NCBI RefSeq assembly: GCF_016765585.1
Contig: NZ_JAESWC010000008.1
Coordinates: 1 to 64,000 of the forward strand
Direction of reading: 5' to 3'
Origin: Clostridium rhizosphaerae
GTDB lineage: Bacteria; Bacillota; Clostridia; Clostridiales; Clostridiaceae
DNA: 64,000 nt
A model generated the notes under the pieces. It saw nothing but the letters and a program-made list of their open reading frames with translations, was not told where the DNA came from and ran no database searches. The position numbers and the translations under genes are program-made. The stretch's first letter is position 1; every line of letters begins with the position of its first letter. Positions 44,373-54,417 of the stretch are shown here, piece after piece.

Positions 44373-45686
44373 ATGAGAAAGAATGTTAAAGATATAGTTA
44401 TAGTTGGTTTTGCATTATTTGCTATGTTTTTTGGTGCAGGGAATCTAATTTTCCCGCCCTATCTAGGCAAAATGGTTGGAAGTGATTTCCTTACCGCAAT
44501 AATAGGTTTTCTTATAACCGGAGTTGGCCTTCCACTGATGGGAATAATAGCATCAGCAAAGATTAACGGCGGTTTCGAGAATATGGCAATTAGAGTTGGC
44601 AAAGGCTTTTCACTTATTTCTGGTACTGCAATGATACTTGCAATTGGACCTTTACTTGCTATTCCAAGAACTGCAGCCACTACCTATGAATTAGGAGTTA
44701 AGCCTTTATTTCCTGGAGTAAGCCCTTTATTATCTATTATCTTATATTTTTTAATAAACAGCGCTTTTGTTTTAAATCCCTCTTCTATTATAGATAATAT
44801 AGGTAAGATATTAACTCCTATACTATTAATTATGCTTTCTCTTATTATATTAAAAGGAATCATCAATCCTATAGGAAATATAGAAAGCACTTCGATTACC
44901 AGTGTTTTTTCTATGTCACTGCTTCAAGGTTATCAAACAATGGATGCTATGGCTTCTGTAATATTTTCTTCAATAATTATAGGCTCAGTTGTTTCCAGAG
45001 GTTATACTTCTAAATCAAAAATAATTTCAACAACATTGCTATCTGGTGTTGTAGCAGTGGCAGGACTCGCCTTTGTCTATGGAGGTCTTTTATATCTGGG
45101 TGCTCAAACTGTAAAAATTTTACCTAGAGACATTATGAAAACAGAACTTGTTATAGAGATATCAAGTAGAACTCTTGGAGCCTTTGGGAGTGTTGCCTTA
45201 GGACTTTCTGTAGCATTAGCCTGTTTGACTACCTCTATAGGTTTAACGGCAACCGCTGCTGAGTATTTCAGCAAGACTGTATCAAAAGGGAAAGTATCGT
45301 ATACAGTAAATGTAATGCTTATAACCTTGATAAGTATTATAATTGCAAACATGGGTGTAGACAGAATTGTAAAATTTGCCTCTCCTGTACTAAATATTTT
45401 ATACCCTGTGGTAATAGTTCTGATTGCTATCACTCTTATTGGAAAACTTATTAAAAACAACTGGGTTGTTAAGTTTACTGTATATACTACTCTTATTTTC
45501 AGCATAATTGATACATTGATGAATCAATTTTATATTAATAGTTCTCTTAAGGATATATTCTATCTTATTCCTCTTTCAAGGCAAGGCTTTGCTTGGCTTA
45601 TTCCAACATTATTAGTCTTATTTATAACCTCATGGTTTACTAAGATTGGTAATATAAATGATGAGGAGAATCAATCAGCAGCATAA
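44373..45686 (+). CDS. brnQ: Branched-chain amino acid carrier BrnQ (LivCS family)
   Basis: A 437-residue, twelve-helix secondary transporter for leucine, isoleucine and valine, driven by Na+ or H+. The N-terminal GFALFAMFFGAGNLIFPPYLG is diagnostic of the family, as is IGPLLAIPRTAATTYELGV. The start ATG follows AAGGAGG with a 5-bp spacer. A ~400-bp gene-free region upstream suggests a regulated leader, but no known riboregulator was recognised. Confidence 0.95.
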   Translation: MRKNVKDIVIVGFALFAMFFGAGNLIFPPYLGKMVGSDFLTAIIGFLITGVGLPLMGIIASAKINGGFENMAIRVGKGFSLISGTAMILAIGPLLAIPRTAATTYELGVKPLFPGVSPLLSIILYFLINSAFVLNPSSIIDNIGKILTPILLIMLSLIILKGIINPIGNIESTSITSVFSMSLLQGYQTMDAMASVIFSSIIIGSVVSRGYTSKSKIISTTLLSGVVAVAGLAFVYGGLLYLGAQTVKILPRDIMKTELVIEISSRTLGAFGSVALGLSVALACLTTSIGLTATAAEYFSKTVSKGKVSYTVNVMLITLISIIIANMGVDRIVKFASPVLNILYPVVIVLIAITLIGKLIKNNWVVKFTVYTTLIFSIIDTLMNQFYINSSLKDIFYLIPLSRQGFAWLIPTLLVLFITSWFTKIGNINDEENQSAA

Positions 45687-45850
45687 GTAATAAATCTTAT
45701 TCGTTCGTTTTTAAAACTCTGCCTTATTTTTGTAACATTATAAAATCCACCTGAATATACTGGTAAGGGACGATATATGTTCACAAAAATATGGCGGTTT
45801 ATGATAATGAGTTTGATTATAAACCTCCATTTAATAAATTGGAGGAAATG

Positions 45851-46765
45851 ATGAAAAGAAAGATTTTGCTTTTTATCTTGTCTTTCTCACTTTCTATAAA
45901 TATTGCAGGATGTACTTACGAAAAACCGTCAAGTAATGTTAAAGTTTTGTCTCCGCAAAACAGCAGTATTGCTGATGAAACCAAAAACAATACTTCTAAC
46001 TTAATTGAAATACCAAAATCCGAAGATAAGTCTAAAGAAGAATCTAAAGCTGTAAATTCTCCTATAGAACAGCCAAATCCTCCCCTGGTTCTAAAAAAAG
46101 GTGACAATGGCGATCAGGTTAAAACCATGCAGCAAAAATTAAATAAGTTCGGCTATAACTTAACAGTTGACGGAAGCTTTGGTCCCTCTACTCATTTTGC
46201 AATTATTGATTTTCAAAAGAAAAACAAAATTACTGCAAATGGCTTGGTTGATTCTGCTACTTTAAAATGTTTGGATAAAACTCCTACAGCCGAAACTACT
46301 TATAAGCCTTCCTCACAAGATACTAAAACAGCAGTAAATAATGCAGCCTCCTTAGAGCAATATGTCAACAGTAAAAGCTTTATAAGTAAAACAAACTATT
46401 TTATATGGGCTGATCTATCTAAACAGAGAGTAAATATATTCAGCGGCTCAAACGGAAAGTGGGAGCTTATAAAATCTTTTACCTGCTCCTCAGGAAAGTC
46501 CTCTACTCCAACAATAAAAGGAAGTTATACAGTTGGAGCTAAAGGAAATTATTTCATAGCTGACAGCGGAGCCAGATGCAAATACTATACTCAAATAAGC
46601 GGAAATTATCTTTTCCACAGCATACTTTATGATAATAAGGGAGAAAAAATTATAGACGGAAGATTAGGTATTCCTCTTTCACATGGATGTGTAAGATTAG
46701 CAGTAGAAAACGCTAAATATATTTATGATACTATACCTTCCGGAAGCTTAATATATATAAACTGA
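45851..46765 (+). CDS. L,D-transpeptidase with peptidoglycan-binding domain, lipoprotein
   Basis: A 304-residue cell-wall enzyme that can form 3-3 peptidoglycan cross-links. Order: signal peptide with lipobox INIAGC (cysteine near residue 21), low-complexity linker, PG_binding_1 domain (about 75-135; LKKGDNGDQVKTMQQKLNKFGY), and a C-terminal YkuD domain with the catalytic motif H-x16-18-SHGCVRL. ATG 45851 is 5 bp after GGAGG; upstream in-frame starts have no site. The lipid anchor is less common than a transmembrane anchor in this family. Confidence 0.92.
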   Translation: MKRKILLFILSFSLSINIAGCTYEKPSSNVKVLSPQNSSIADETKNNTSNLIEIPKSEDKSKEESKAVNSPIEQPNPPLVLKKGDNGDQVKTMQQKLNKFGYNLTVDGSFGPSTHFAIIDFQKKNKITANGLVDSATLKCLDKTPTAETTYKPSSQDTKTAVNNAASLEQYVNSKSFISKTNYFIWADLSKQRVNIFSGSNGKWELIKSFTCSSGKSSTPTIKGSYTVGAKGNYFIADSGARCKYYTQISGNYLFHSILYDNKGEKIIDGRLGIPLSHGCVRLAVENAKYIYDTIPSGSLIYIN

Positions 46766-46788
46766 GAAGAGTTTTTAATACTCTTCTT
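46765..46788 (+). terminator. Terminator after the L,D-transpeptidase gene
   Basis: Stem AGAAGAG/CTCTTCT followed by TTTATTTTG on the plus strand. Confidence 0.8.
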
Positions 46789-46992
46789 TTATTTTGTATA
46801 TGAAGGACTAATTTTTATTAAATAAAACATACTAAAAATACTACTGCTTTTAAAAAATGTTATACTTATATTACAGATACACTAAACTATTAATTACAAA
46901 CAATAAAAACAAAGAATATATGACATTTTTATTGCCGCTAATCTAAGTTTTCTTGCATTGCTTGTGTTTAATTAGTTAGCTAGGAGGTTTAC

Positions 46993-48327
46993 ATGAAAAT
47001 TAAGTTAACAGAAGATGTTTCATATATATTAGATATTTTAATTAAAAATGGATATGAAGCTTACATTGTGGGCGGCTGCGTGAGAGACAGTCTCATTGAA
47101 AGGCAGTTAAAGGATTGGGATATTACAACGAGTGCTAAACCAGAGGATATATTAAGACTTTTTGAAAAAACTATTCCAACCGGTATAAAACACGGAACTG
47201 TTACTGTTGTTTTAAATAAAAATAATTATGAAGTGACTACCTATAGAATTGATGGATATTATTCCGATAACAGACATCCTGACGAAGTAATTTTTACAAG
47301 CTCCTTAAAAGAAGATTTGAGCCGCAGAGATTTTACTGTTAATTCTCTTGCCTATAATAGCATCAATGGTTTAGTTGATATGTTTGATGGTATATCCGAT
47401 TTACATAACCGTTTAATAAAATGTGTAGGAGATCCTGATAAAAGGTTTAATGAAGATGCGCTTAGAATGCTTAGAGCTATTCGTTTTGCCTGTCAATTAG
47501 ATTTTACTATCGATGAAGAAACATACAAAGCTATAAGTAGAAACTATGCTCTTCTTAGAAATGTAAGCTCTGAAAGGATTAAAGATGAGTTTTGCAAAAT
47601 ACTTCTAACATCAAAGCCAAGCAGAGGAATGAAAATGCTTCTTGAAACAAAACTGCTGGATTATATAGTTCCTGAGCTTACGGAAAGCGTCGGCTTTGAC
47701 CAGAAGAATCCTCATCATGATAAAAATGTTTTTGATCACATTATGTCTGTATTAGACAACTCTGAAGAAAATTTAATTGTAAGACTCGGTGCACTTTTTC
47801 ATGATATAGGAAAACCTAGAACCTTTTCAATAGATAAAAAAGGCATCGGTCACTTTTATGGCCATAATGTTGTAAGTGCTCAAATGGCTGAAGAAATTCT
47901 AAAAAGATTAAAATTTGATAATAAAACTATAGAAAAAGTAATTATAATAATTACAGAACATATGTCAGCATACAATAATATGAAAAACAGAACGTTAAAA
48001 AAATTCATTTCAAGAGTTGGAGTAGATAATCTTGAGGACTTATTTCAGCTTCAGATTGCAGACAGCAAAGGTCATAAGAAAGATGCTGATTTCAGTCCTA
48101 TAATAAAAAGGAGAGAAGAAGTAAAAAAAATATTAGAGAGCGGTGAACCTTTTACAGTAAGTCAGCTTAAGATTAATGGAAATGATTTAATTGCACTTGG
48201 CTTTAAACCAGGAAAATATATTGGTGTACTTCTAAATGAACTTTTAGAAAAAGTTATGGAGAAACCTGAATTAAATAACAGAGACTCTTTATTAAAAATT
48301 GCAAGAGAAAAACTTGAAAATAAATGA
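46993..48327 (+). CDS. cca: CCA tRNA nucleotidyltransferase
   Basis: A 444-residue class II nucleotidyltransferase that adds or repairs the 3' CCA of tRNA. Visible are the catalytic YIVGGCVRDSLI with DWDITT (metal-binding aspartates), the RRDFTVNSLAYN and RMLRAIRFACQLDF motifs, and a C-terminal HD domain (LFHDIGKPR) as in the HD-type branch. Start ATG follows AGGAGG. Monocistronic with a bidirectional terminator. Confidence 0.95.
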   Translation: MKIKLTEDVSYILDILIKNGYEAYIVGGCVRDSLIERQLKDWDITTSAKPEDILRLFEKTIPTGIKHGTVTVVLNKNNYEVTTYRIDGYYSDNRHPDEVIFTSSLKEDLSRRDFTVNSLAYNSINGLVDMFDGISDLHNRLIKCVGDPDKRFNEDALRMLRAIRFACQLDFTIDEETYKAISRNYALLRNVSSERIKDEFCKILLTSKPSRGMKMLLETKLLDYIVPELTESVGFDQKNPHHDKNVFDHIMSVLDNSEENLIVRLGALFHDIGKPRTFSIDKKGIGHFYGHNVVSAQMAEEILKRLKFDNKTIEKVIIIITEHMSAYNNMKNRTLKKFISRVGVDNLEDLFQLQIADSKGHKKDADFSPIIKRREEVKKILESGEPFTVSQLKINGNDLIALGFKPGKYIGVLLNELLEKVMEKPELNNRDSLLKIAREKLENK

Positions 48328-48352
48328 GCATGAATAAAAATCATGCTCATTT
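48322..48352. terminator. Bidirectional terminator between cca and the amidase-like gene
   Basis: Perfect stem AAATGAGCATGA/TCATGCTCATTT with U-rich flanks on both strands. Confidence 0.88.
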
Positions 48353-48357
48353 ATTTT

Positions 48358-48903
48358 TTAAGAAATTTCTATTTTCATAAAATGCATCTTTTTAGCAGCT
48401 GGTTTTATATAGGATATATTCTGAGCATCATAAGTATGCTGAGATATTAAAGGTACTCTCCTCCCGCCTTCATTTGTAAAATCTGTTATTATAGTTGAGT
48501 GATATATAAACCCTTTATAGTTCTCATATTGTATTAAATCTCCAAGTTCAAGCTCCTCAATATTTTGTACTTCAACAGCCTTTAAACCTGATGCTCTGCT
48601 CTGTCCTCTTATTTTGAGAGTCCAGTAAAGGGAGTGCGCCACAGCCCAAGATACTGACCAAGTATCATTGTTTCTATTTGCTATATTTTTTCTATACCAC
48701 CAAGGTGAGGAATCATAGGAAAAAGGTGAGCCTCCTGCTTTCAAGCATTGAGATATAAAATTGGTGCAATCTCCTCCTCCATCACCATGCAGACCAAAAT
48801 ATCTGTACGTTTCATTTGGCGTTAAAGAATAATTTAATGCATACTTTGATGCTTCCTGCCTATCATAGCTATTTACTCTATAAAAATCCCCATAGTAATA
48901 CAT
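48358..48903 (-). CDS. Putative amidase-domain (papain-like) protein
   Basis: A 181-residue protein matching the clostridial/bacillar putative amidase domain (Amidase_6): an aromatic N terminus, then GDGGGDCTNFISQCLKAGG with the presumptive catalytic cysteine, SPWWY, SVSWAVAHSLYW, and a histidine in GFIYHSTIITD. The fold is probably papain/CHAP-like with a wall-peptide or amide substrate. It carries no signal peptide, lipobox or wall-binding domain, unlike secreted relatives, so its site of action is uncertain. Confidence 0.78.
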   Translation of the reverse strand: MYYYGDFYRVNSYDRQEASKYALNYSLTPNETYRYFGLHGDGGGDCTNFISQCLKAGGSPFSYDSSPWWYRKNIANRNNDTWSVSWAVAHSLYWTLKIRGQSRASGLKAVEVQNIEELELGDLIQYENYKGFIYHSTIITDFTNEGGRRVPLISQHTYDAQNISYIKPAAKKMHFMKIEIS

Positions 48904-48947
48904 AGATATACCCTAACAATTGTTATTACTTCTATATTATGCTTTAG

Positions 48948-51161
48948 CTAAGATTTTGGTTTATATCTTAAAAATTTATCAAAGTAATATTTAAAGCAGT
49001 TTTGTTTTTCTTTAATATATTTTTCAATAAATAAATATATTTCAATTTTATCCAAATTTACTGCTGTCTGTTTACCATAAAACTCTTTATAGGCAGCATC
49101 AACCACAATCTTGATTGCTTTTCTCAACCTTTCATCTTTTATCCCCTCTATCCACAGCATATCATCTTCATGATAATTTTCACTTACAAAACTTAATCGA
49201 TGTTTTACATAATTATAAAATCCTGTATTGCTATTGGACTTTAAGATATTATTTTTAAGCATTATAAACGCAATTGTTTTGTATACTGCAAAAGCAAGTA
49301 CCAATACGATAACTAAGCTTATAAAACCAATTATATACTTTACTAAACTGTTACCCTCTAAATTACTTAAGCTGTTTTTTTCACCTTTTATATGAATTTT
49401 ACCTTTTTCATTACTTCTTGTTACTATACGAGCTGTGTTAGGATTAGCATCTTTATATTCTTCTCTCTGTGCCCCTACAGTTGAGTCAACAATACACCAT
49501 AAATCTTCATCTGGATACAAAAGTATTTCAGTCCATGCATGGGCCATATCATTTGTAACCTCATATATACCCTCTAAATCCTTTTTATTAGTCATATTAA
49601 AGCCTTCTACATATCGCGAAGGTATACCTGCTATTCTACACATTATAGTTTCTGCAGTGGCAAAATAGGTACAGTAGCCCTTCTTTTCAGTAAACAGAAA
49701 ATAATCAACAAACTCCCTGCCTTCCGGAACATCAGATACATCTAAAGAATACTTGTAATTTTTCGTCAGGTAACTTTGTATGCTTTCTATTTTTTCCTTA
49801 TTATTCTTACAGTTATTTGTTATACTCTTTACAAGCTTATAAACCTCTGGAGAAATGTTTTCAGGTACCTCTAGGTACTTTTGATACTGTCTATTGGTAT
49901 TTTCATCATAATTTATACTAATATTATCTTTATAAACATTAGAAAAAAGTCCTATATTATCTTTGCTTTCATAAAAACTTACAGTGTAAGAACTATTTAT
50001 AGATGTATTTCCTAGTACTATAAAACTTCCTGTACCATCAACACCTAAATATCCTTTTGAAAGCGACACCTTATAAGGAAAGCTTGGAGAGAATATAGTT
50101 GATGTAACCAGTTTTTCAGGATGCACTATAATACTTTTTAATTCAATGTCACCTTTAAGGTACTTTTTAAGATTATCAGAAGCATATCTTAAATTAGTAC
50201 CTTCAGCTTTTCTTTCATAGCTTTCACCAGTTTTAGTCCATTTGAATCCATCATAATAATCTTTCACTATTCCTTTTAAGTAATAAGTATCATCGGCCTT
50301 TACTTTAAATGCCAAGTTATAATCCAGTTCTATTGGTCCTCCTAACTTGCCCTCTTCATTTGAATAACCGGAATAAGCCAAATCATATGCATTGTTAATA
50401 CTTTTTATTTGCTGATTTTTACTAACACTTAAATAATCCTCTATTATTGAAACTGAACTTTTAACTCCAAATACTTGTATTGCGAAATAAGAAAAAATAC
50501 CCATAAATAATGAAGTTAAAATTACATATTGATAAATTTTACTTTTTGATACTGAATCTTTTATTCCATTCTTCTTTAACCTTTCTGATGAATTAATGAA
50601 TCTATTGCATCCATAGACTGTCATGCTAAGCACAACAAAAAATATCATAAACTTCTTCATTTTAATAAACTCAACTGAAGGTGCTAAGAATAACATCAAT
50701 AAAACATTTATCAGTATTAATATATTCCCTAGTCCCTTTTTATTGAGGTATATCATCAACACTGTAAAAATAGGAATTATAATTGCAAAAAACGGTATAT
50801 AAATATAAAAATATGTTTCCTTTGAATAATAAAAACTTCTTTGTATTATTTTGTAGTAAACTTTAAAATTACTAAATTCAAATCTTGACAGGCAAATTAT
50901 GCAAATTAAAATTATAGTAATTAGAGTAATTAAATATAGTTTCTTACTTGCTGAGGCTGATATCCTATTAAACAAAACAAATAAAAATAATCCCTTAAAA
51001 AACATTCCAGTTATAATAAGGTAATTAAAATCTTTGATTAAGTAGGCCTCCTGGATTACCTTAGACATTAGTAAAATAAATAAAAAAAGCATTATCTCAA
51101 AAGTATAATTTAAAAATACCTTTTTAATTGGTATTTTTATATTTTCAAGTAGCTTTTTCAT
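48948..51161 (-). CDS. Transglutaminase-like membrane protein (TgpA type)
   Basis: A 737-residue protein: about seven N-terminal membrane helices (1-235), an extracellular region (about 240-600) with a transglutaminase core, one further helix (about 610-635) and a ~100-residue cytoplasmic C-terminal DUF4129-type domain. The cysteine protease-like triad is visible: cysteine in KKGYCTYFATAETIMCRIAG (residue about 495), histidine in DMAHAWTEILLY and aspartate in WCIVDST. It is the third gene of a moxR-DUF58-tgpA operon (4-bp gap). Targets are unknown; the trio is thought to act together in envelope processes. Confidence 0.88.
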   Translation of the reverse strand: MKKLLENIKIPIKKVFLNYTFEIMLFLFILLMSKVIQEAYLIKDFNYLIITGMFFKGLFLFVLFNRISASASKKLYLITLITIILICIICLSRFEFSNFKVYYKIIQRSFYYSKETYFYIYIPFFAIIIPIFTVLMIYLNKKGLGNILILINVLLMLFLAPSVEFIKMKKFMIFFVVLSMTVYGCNRFINSSERLKKNGIKDSVSKSKIYQYVILTSLFMGIFSYFAIQVFGVKSSVSIIEDYLSVSKNQQIKSINNAYDLAYSGYSNEEGKLGGPIELDYNLAFKVKADDTYYLKGIVKDYYDGFKWTKTGESYERKAEGTNLRYASDNLKKYLKGDIELKSIIVHPEKLVTSTIFSPSFPYKVSLSKGYLGVDGTGSFIVLGNTSINSSYTVSFYESKDNIGLFSNVYKDNISINYDENTNRQYQKYLEVPENISPEVYKLVKSITNNCKNNKEKIESIQSYLTKNYKYSLDVSDVPEGREFVDYFLFTEKKGYCTYFATAETIMCRIAGIPSRYVEGFNMTNKKDLEGIYEVTNDMAHAWTEILLYPDEDLWCIVDSTVGAQREEYKDANPNTARIVTRSNEKGKIHIKGEKNSLSNLEGNSLVKYIIGFISLVIVLVLAFAVYKTIAFIMLKNNILKSNSNTGFYNYVKHRLSFVSENYHEDDMLWIEGIKDERLRKAIKIVVDAAYKEFYGKQTAVNLDKIEIYLFIEKYIKEKQNCFKYYFDKFLRYKPKS

Positions 51162-51165
51162 ATCT

Positions 51166-52329
51166 TCACCTGCCTTCCATTGAATGCAGCATACTTTCTA
51201 TACTCATACATTCAACTCCTAAATTAGAAAGATAAATAGCATTTTCCTTATTCTCAATAGTATTATAAAAAATCGTAATACCATAGCCGTAATTTTTAAT
51301 CATAGAAATATTATTACATAGTAATGCATCAATCCTTGAAGTAATAAGAGCGATATGCACGTTTCTTTGAAGTTTATAAAAATTTTTATATAGGTACTCC
51401 GATATTTCATCTTCTCCATCACTTTTTTGAGTTAGAAAGAAATCCATCAAAATTTCAAACTGATCTTTTGATGATATATTTATACATCTGTTTAAAATGC
51501 TATTTACAAATACTCTTGTACAAATACTTCTTAACTGCATATACTTTACTATAGATACGCATAAATCCACCATTGCTTCTTCTTTCTCACCATGTTTATC
51601 TAACTCAATATTAGCCTTATTCATGTTTAGAAAAATCGCAAATTCTTGACCTGAAATACTATCAGAATTTTTTACAAACAATTCATCATGTTTTGCACTA
51701 ACCTTCCAATGCACCTTCTTCAAGCTGTCTCCAAAATTATATTTTCTTACATCCTTTATAGTAAACATATCTTCATATGTACTTTTAATATCAATAGCTT
51801 GCTGATAAATATCCTTGCCGCCAATAGGCAGCTTTTGAATATTGTATATTTTGGGGTATACTTTCACTACTGCAGAACAATCAACAATTTTTTTTAGTTT
51901 GAAAATATGAAATAAATCTGATATTTCCAATTCTATTGTTCCTAAATCATAAATTCCCCTATGATAAAATTTGATATAATTTCTTATCCATACATCTTCC
52001 TCTTTTGTAATGTTAATTATTTCACCTTCGTACCCGCTGCTGCCTTCTATATAGCTTAAGGATCTTACCACTATATAGGGTGCTGGCAGAAAAAAGCTGC
52101 ACTTAACTATGGTTAAACACTCTACAGCATCGCTTGATGTATGAATTGTATCATCTATTTTAACTTCAGCTGTAACAAAGTGTTTTTGAATGATTATATA
52201 AATATACGCTATTATGAATATAAAAAACAAAGAGAAGAATATACAGTATGGTATGATTCCCCCTTGATATATAGCTAATATAAAAGAAGCAATAAAAGTT
52301 ATCAAAAACTTTTTATCTATATTAATCAT
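51166..52329 (-). CDS. DUF58 domain protein
   Basis: A 387-residue protein with two N-terminal hydrophobic segments (about 7-45) and a von Willebrand-like DUF58 domain (about 180-300) marked by YNFGDSLKKVHWKVSAKHDELFVKN, of which the R-x-Y-x3-D-x3-x-I-x-W pattern is typical. It lies one base after moxR, with its ribosome binding site (GGTGAGG) inside the moxR end, so translation is coupled. DUF58 proteins partner with MoxR ATPases; substrates are not known. Confidence 0.88.
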   Translation of the reverse strand: MINIDKKFLITFIASFILAIYQGGIIPYCIFFSLFFIFIIAYIYIIIQKHFVTAEVKIDDTIHTSSDAVECLTIVKCSFFLPAPYIVVRSLSYIEGSSGYEGEIINITKEEDVWIRNYIKFYHRGIYDLGTIELEISDLFHIFKLKKIVDCSAVVKVYPKIYNIQKLPIGGKDIYQQAIDIKSTYEDMFTIKDVRKYNFGDSLKKVHWKVSAKHDELFVKNSDSISGQEFAIFLNMNKANIELDKHGEKEEAMVDLCVSIVKYMQLRSICTRVFVNSILNRCINISSKDQFEILMDFFLTQKSDGEDEISEYLYKNFYKLQRNVHIALITSRIDALLCNNISMIKNYGYGITIFYNTIENKENAIYLSNLGVECMSIESMLHSMEGR

Positions 52330-52330
52330 A

Positions 52331-53269
52331 TTACCTCACCTTTGGCAGTGGTATTTTATCTAAAATTTCTTCTATGATTTCATCTACGCTTAAACCTTTC
52401 GCCCTTGCCATGGAAGAAAGCGTTATTCTATGGCATAAAACTGCTTTCGCGTTATTCTTTACATCCTGTGGTATAACATAGTCCCTATAATCTATGAAAG
52501 CGTTTGCCTTGGCAACTTTTAAAAGAGCTAGTGCAGCTCTAGTACTTGCCCCTAAGGCTATATACTTATTTTCCCTAGTAGCATTTACTATAGATACTAT
52601 ATAATCTGATACTTCCTTTGCTGCAAAAACTTGTCTTACTTTCTCTTGAATTCTTACTATTTCTTCCTTTTGACCAATTATTTTTAGTTTTTTAATCGGT
52701 TCTTCATTTCCGTAAATCTGAAGTATTTTAGATTCATTTTCCTTATCTGCATATCCTATTCTAACCTTCATCATAAATCTATCCAGCTGGGCTTCTGGAA
52801 GTATAAAGGTTCCTTCATACTCTATTGGATTTTGTGTAGCCAGAACAATAAAAGGCTCTTCAAGCTTGTAAGTATTAATTCCTTCTGAAACTTGATTTTC
52901 TTCCATAACCTCTAAAAGCGCTGATTGAGTTTTAGGTGAAGTCCTATTTATTTCGTCAGCTAAAATAATATTTGCAAAAATAGGACCCTTTCTAAATTGA
53001 AAGTCACCAAGCTTTTGGTTATATATAGAAATACCTGTTATATCTGAAGGCAGAAGATCAGGTGTAAACTGAATTCTGCTGTAAGATAAATCCAAAATTT
53101 TAGCTAAGGTTTTTATAATTGTAGTCTTACCTACTCCAGGGACGTCCTCAATTAAAATGTGTCCTCCTGCAAATATTCCTTTGAGAATATCATATATTTC
53201 TGCAGTCTTTCCAAATATAACTTTCTCCATATTTCCTACAATTTCTTCAATTAAATCTTGTTCTTTCAT
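52331..53269 (-). CDS. MoxR-family AAA+ ATPase
   Basis: A 312-residue AAA+ ATPase with Walker A DVPGVGKTT, Walker B IILADEINRTSPKTQSALLEVMEE and sensor/lid motifs ATQNPIEYEGTFILPEAQLDRFMMK, all standard for MoxR. It is the first gene of a tightly packed moxR-DUF58-tgpA operon and probably remodels or activates its partners. I use ATG 53269, 5 bp after AAGGGG; an ATG five codons upstream lacks a site. Confidence 0.93.
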   Translation of the reverse strand: MKEQDLIEEIVGNMEKVIFGKTAEIYDILKGIFAGGHILIEDVPGVGKTTIIKTLAKILDLSYSRIQFTPDLLPSDITGISIYNQKLGDFQFRKGPIFANIILADEINRTSPKTQSALLEVMEENQVSEGINTYKLEEPFIVLATQNPIEYEGTFILPEAQLDRFMMKVRIGYADKENESKILQIYGNEEPIKKLKIIGQKEEIVRIQEKVRQVFAAKEVSDYIVSIVNATRENKYIALGASTRAALALLKVAKANAFIDYRDYVIPQDVKNNAKAVLCHRITLSSMARAKGLSVDEIIEEILDKIPLPKVR

Positions 53270-53437
53270 AATTCCCCTTCCCATCCGCTATTAATGAATA
53301 TTTAAACAGATTTTATAACTATATTTTATAACAATATGCTTTTTTTTACCATAGAAGTATAAAATTTACCTTACTTATTGACATTATAAATATTTATTAT
53401 TACTATTACATTAAAATTACATTTGGGGGAATTTGCC

Positions 53438-54340
53438 ATGAATTATAAACTTACCTATGAAAAACATATTTTTAATTTTAGTAAGAGTAATACCGTCGCA
53501 TTAACAGTCTCTTCTGGAGATAGTATAGAAATAGAAACTATGGACTGTTTTGCAAATCAGCTTACAACTCCAGAAGATAAATTGGAAAGTATGGACTGGG
53601 ATAAAGTAAATCCAGCTTCCGGACCTATATTTATAAGAGAAGCTTTCAAAGGTGATACTCTAAAAGTTACTATTGAAAATATACGTTTAAATAATCAGGG
53701 TGTTATGGCATCTGGAAAAGATTTAGGCGTATTAGGAGATTTATTAGATGGACTTGAGTCAAAACTCATACAAATAGAAAATGGTAAAGCAATTTTTAAT
53801 GACAAGATTTCAATACCTCTAAATCCTATAATTGGGGTCATTGGAGTTGCCCCTGAAAACGAAGCTGTAAACTGCGGCACACCTGGAACTCATGGCGGAA
53901 ACATGGACAATACTATGATAGTTGAAGGAGCAGTATTATATCTTCCGATATTCGTTGATGGCGCTTTATTTGCTCTTGGAGACTTACATGCAGTAATGGG
54001 AGATAGTGAAATTGGTGTTACTGGAATTGAAATTGCTGGAACTGTGAAAGTAAAACTTGACGTTATAAAAAATTTAATAATTGAAACTCCAATGCTTGAA
54101 AACAACGATTATTTTTCTACTATTGCCTCCTCACAAACCCTTGACGATGCAGTAGCCGACTGCACAAAACATATGTTTATGCTGCTTTCTAAAAAGCTTG
54201 AAATTCCTAAGCATGAACTTGTGATGCTACTGAGTGTTGTTGGACATACTCAGATATGTCAGGTAGTTGACCCATTGAAGACTGCTAGATTTATAATGCC
54301 TAAATGGGTACTTGAAAAATATAAGTTTAATATATATTAA
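53438..54340 (+). CDS. Acetamidase/formamidase family protein
   Basis: A 300-residue FmdA/AmdA-family amidase hydrolysing small amides to acid and ammonia. Diagnostic segments are IEMDC-like IEIETMDCFANQL, NPASGPIFIREAFKGDTLKVTIE, GTPGTHGGNMDNTMI and LFALGDLHAVMGDSEIGVTGIE, which hold the metal-binding and catalytic residues. ATG 53438 follows GGGGGAA; the upstream TTG overlaps that site. A single gene. Length is typical of the short Firmicute form. The true substrate is not known. Confidence 0.88.
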   Translation: MNYKLTYEKHIFNFSKSNTVALTVSSGDSIEIETMDCFANQLTTPEDKLESMDWDKVNPASGPIFIREAFKGDTLKVTIENIRLNNQGVMASGKDLGVLGDLLDGLESKLIQIENGKAIFNDKISIPLNPIIGVIGVAPENEAVNCGTPGTHGGNMDNTMIVEGAVLYLPIFVDGALFALGDLHAVMGDSEIGVTGIEIAGTVKVKLDVIKNLIIETPMLENNDYFSTIASSQTLDDAVADCTKHMFMLLSKKLEIPKHELVMLLSVVGHTQICQVVDPLKTARFIMPKWVLEKYKFNIY

Positions 54341-54382
54341 TCCAATTAAAGCCTCCTTAATCTTAAGGAGGCTTTAATTGGA
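54341..54382. terminator. Bidirectional terminator after the acetamidase gene
   Basis: Perfect 20-bp stem, TCCAATTAAAGCCTCCTTAA and its reverse complement, with a 2-base loop, between convergent genes. One of the strongest hairpins in the window. Confidence 0.9.
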
Positions 54383-54417
54383 TATTTTAATAAGCTTCTA
54401 AAAATAATAGCTTATAT

